Assembly (NCBI GenBank): GCA_029934095.1
Contig: JAOZMV010000059.1
Location: forward strand, 1-7,725
Reading direction: 5' to 3'
Source of the DNA: Desulfuromusa sp.
GTDB lineage: Bacteria; Desulfobacterota; Desulfuromonadia; Desulfuromonadales; Geopsychrobacteraceae
DNA length: 7,725 nt
The notes under the pieces: generated by a model
Told to the model about the DNA's origin: nothing
The model's input: only the letters and a program-made list of their open reading frames with translations
Databases searched by the model: none
Program-made: the position numbers and the translations under genes
Shown: positions 6,480 to 7,725 of the stretch, one piece after another
How the letters are laid out: each line of letters starts with the position of its first letter
How positions within the stretch are numbered: position 1 is the stretch's first letter

Positions 6480-7268
6480 ATGTGTGCAAAAAAAATCACT
6501 CGCTCCAAACGTAGACCAAAAATAAAGCTACGTGGGTTTAACAACCTGACTAAAAGCCTAACCTTCAATATCTATGATATCTGCTACGCCAGACGCCCCC
6601 AGGCCCGCAAGGAATATCTGGAATATATTGATGAAGAGTACAACGCCGAGCGACTGACCAGAATACTGACCGAAGTTTCTGATATCCTTGGTGCCACCAT
6701 TCTCAATATTGCCAGCCAGGACTACGACCCGATGGGAGCATCGGTCACCGTCCTGATTGCCGAAGAGCCGATAGAACCTAAACCCGATCTGGTTGTCGCC
6801 CATCTGGACAAAAGTCACCTGTGCATCCATACTTATCCAGAAACCGATTCCAAATCAGGAATTTCTACCTTCAGGGTTGATATCGATGTTTCCACCTGCG
6901 GTCAGATCAGCCCACTAAAAGCACTCAATCACCTGATTTCATCATTTGAATCTGATATTATCCTGATGGATTACAAGGTGCGTGGTTTTACCCGGGACGT
7001 CAAAGGGCGCAAACATTATATCGATCACAAGATTCACAGCATTCAACAGTATATTCGCAAAGAAATCCGCGACCGCTACCAATGTGTCGATATCAATATT
7101 TATCAGGAGAATCTGTTTCATACCAAAATGTTACTCAAAAACTTTGATCTCAATCAATATCTCTTTGCGACCAGCTATGCTGACCTATCAGACCGGGAAC
7201 GTGATAAAGTAAAAGCGATTCTTGAGCAGGAGATGACCGAAATCTTTTACGCCAAAAATATCTATTGA
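6480..7268 (+). CDS. speD: S-adenosylmethionine decarboxylase proenzyme (E. coli type)
   Basis: Makes decarboxylated S-adenosylmethionine, the aminopropyl donor for spermidine. The 262-residue proenzyme cleaves itself between K111 and S112 in [14 protein letters not shown], and S112 becomes the pyruvoyl cofactor. The catalytic C140 in [15 protein letters not shown] is present, as are [14 protein letters not shown] and the C-terminal [20 protein letters not shown] block (here with DINIYQEN). Compared with E. coli SpeD as I recall it, the N-terminus has about a dozen extra, very basic residues ([16 protein letters not shown]), and a loop before the cleavage site is about 11 residues shorter. 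Total length and active-site numbering therefore agree. The start is the ATG at 6480, eight bases after AGGAA; no closer ATG would remove the basic extension. The gene stands between two same-orientation repeats. No spermidine synthase gene is visible in the window. Confidence 0.97.
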   Translation: MCAKKITRSKRRPKIKLRGFNNLTKSLTFNIYDICYARRPQARKEYLEYIDEEYNAERLTRILTEVSDILGATILNIASQDYDPMGASVTVLIAEEPIEPKPDLVVAHLDKSHLCIHTYPETDSKSGISTFRVDIDVSTCGQISPLKALNHLISSFESDIILMDYKVRGFTRDVKGRKHYIDHKIHSIQQYIRKEIRDRYQCVDINIYQENLFHTKMLLKNFDLNQYLFATSYADLSDRERDKVKAILEQEMTEIFYAKNIY

Positions 7269-7391
7269 TGGCGTCGCAAAAAGTCCGACCTACGGTGTTG
7301 CAGCGTTTTTTCAGGACCTCGACCTACCATATGTAGGTCTTCACCCCCGAAAAAACACTACGCCTTGTTGGGCGAAATTTTTGCTTAGCCA
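7269..7391 (+). repeat. Dispersed palindromic repeat, copy 2 (after speD)
   Basis: This 123-base element begins at the base directly after the speD stop codon, in the same orientation as copy 1. Ends TGGC/GCCA are extended by flanking GA/TC, with GA belonging to the stop codon, and followed by GCAAAAA/TTTTTGC. The central arm is GTTTTTTC.GG/CC.GAAAAAAC, capped by a perfect GACCTAC/GTAGGTC stem around CATAT. The 3' arm is a perfect CGCC/GGCG. Several differences from copy 1 fall in stems and keep the pairing. It contains no gene. Confidence 0.9.
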
Positions 7392-7460
7392 TCTGAGGAT
7401 CTTGCAAGAAGCTCATCTTATTCGTTTTTGCGGATTCATCATCAATTGAAAGATAAAAAA

Positions 7461-7725
7461 ATGAAAACTAGCCTCTTCCCTCTATTGGTCATGATGGTCT
7501 CACTTATCGGCTGCCAACCAGCCACACAATATCTGGGCGACCCTGAGCTCCCCTATCCTCCGGACCGCGAACCGGTTATCGGAGATATTCTTCACCTGCC
7601 AACCGGTATCTATGTCGATCAACAGGTCATGCTCGATCATGCCAGCCGCACACAAGTGGTCTTCGTCGGTGAAACCCATGACAATCCGGCTTCTCACCGG
7701 TTACAGGAAGATATTTTACAAACGC
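7461..7725 (+). CDS. ChaN-family lipoprotein, 5' part only
   Basis: The first 88 codons of a gene that runs off the window. The protein starts with a short Lys-containing n-region and a hydrophobic stretch, and has a lipobox LIG-C with Cys at residue 18. It should therefore be a lipoprotein; Gln at +2 suggests outer-membrane sorting. The stretch VVFVGETHDNPASHRLQEDIL (residues 66-86) resembles the conserved N-terminal motif of the ChaN/DUF399 haem-binding lipoprotein family, with its Gly-Glu-x-His. The assignment rests on that motif only, so haem binding is inferred. The ribosome site is weak (GAAAG about 8 bases before the ATG), and I see no clear promoter in 7392-7460. The preceding neighbour is repeat copy 2, and nothing links the gene functionally to speD. 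Confidence 0.75.
   Translation, partial: MKTSLFPLLVMMVSLIGCQPATQYLGDPELPYPPDREPVIGDILHLPTGIYVDQQVMLDHASRTQVVFVGETHDNPASHRLQEDILQT

Noticed and set aside
5860..6525. 221-codon open frame crossing the thiC end into the speD leader
   Set aside because: It runs in another frame through the conserved ThiC C-terminus and then through repeat copy 1. It has no ribosome site and no recognisable domain.
6256..7391. CRISPR array or insertion sequence from the repeated units
   Set aside because: There are only two units, 1 kb apart, with an ordinary gene between them. They encode no transposase, and I see no target-site duplication.

Overview
This window carries housekeeping biosynthesis genes from a Gram-negative bacterium. 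A deltaproteobacterium of the Desulfuromonadales type (Desulfuromonas, Pelobacter or Geobacter relatives) is my best guess. The guess is inference. It rests on the short anaerobe-type ThiC, the ThiE-ThiD fusion, an E. coli-type SpeD, an outer-membrane-type lipoprotein of the ChaN family and a dispersed palindromic repeat. No 16S or other taxonomic marker is present.

Layout. Positions 1-2969 are read on the minus strand: alr (alanine racemase) first, then, after a 249-base gap, purH (bifunctional AICAR transformylase/IMP cyclohydrolase). The purH 3' end lies beside a GC-rich palindrome cut by the window edge. A 214-base divergent spacer (2970-3183) separates alr from the plus-strand thiamine genes. 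It holds a promoter in each direction and a palindrome centred on the alr -10 box. On the plus strand, thiED (a fused thiamine-phosphate synthase and HMP/HMP-P kinase) is followed by a TPP riboswitch with a readable antiterminator/terminator switch, then thiC (HMP-P synthase). Next comes speD (S-adenosylmethionine decarboxylase proenzyme), flanked on both sides by same-orientation copies of a ~124-base palindromic repeat. Last is the 5' part of a lipoprotein gene of the ChaN family, cut by the window end.

How the genes work together. ThiC makes the pyrimidine HMP-P from AIR, which is also a purine intermediate. The ThiD half of ThiED phosphorylates HMP-P to HMP-PP, and the ThiE half joins HMP-PP to the thiazole phosphate to give thiamine phosphate. 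TPP should bind the thiC leader and terminate its transcription. No riboswitch is visible before thiED, so only the committed pyrimidine step appears to be TPP-controlled here. purH acts downstream of AIR in the purine pathway, but it lies on the other strand with its own leader. alr (D-alanine for cell wall) and speD (polyamines) are metabolically independent neighbours.

I see no defence system, phage, CRISPR array or other plainly novel multigene system. The most interesting non-coding signals are the repeat pair around speD, whose copies differ by about 20% yet keep their pairing, and the palindrome on the alr promoter.
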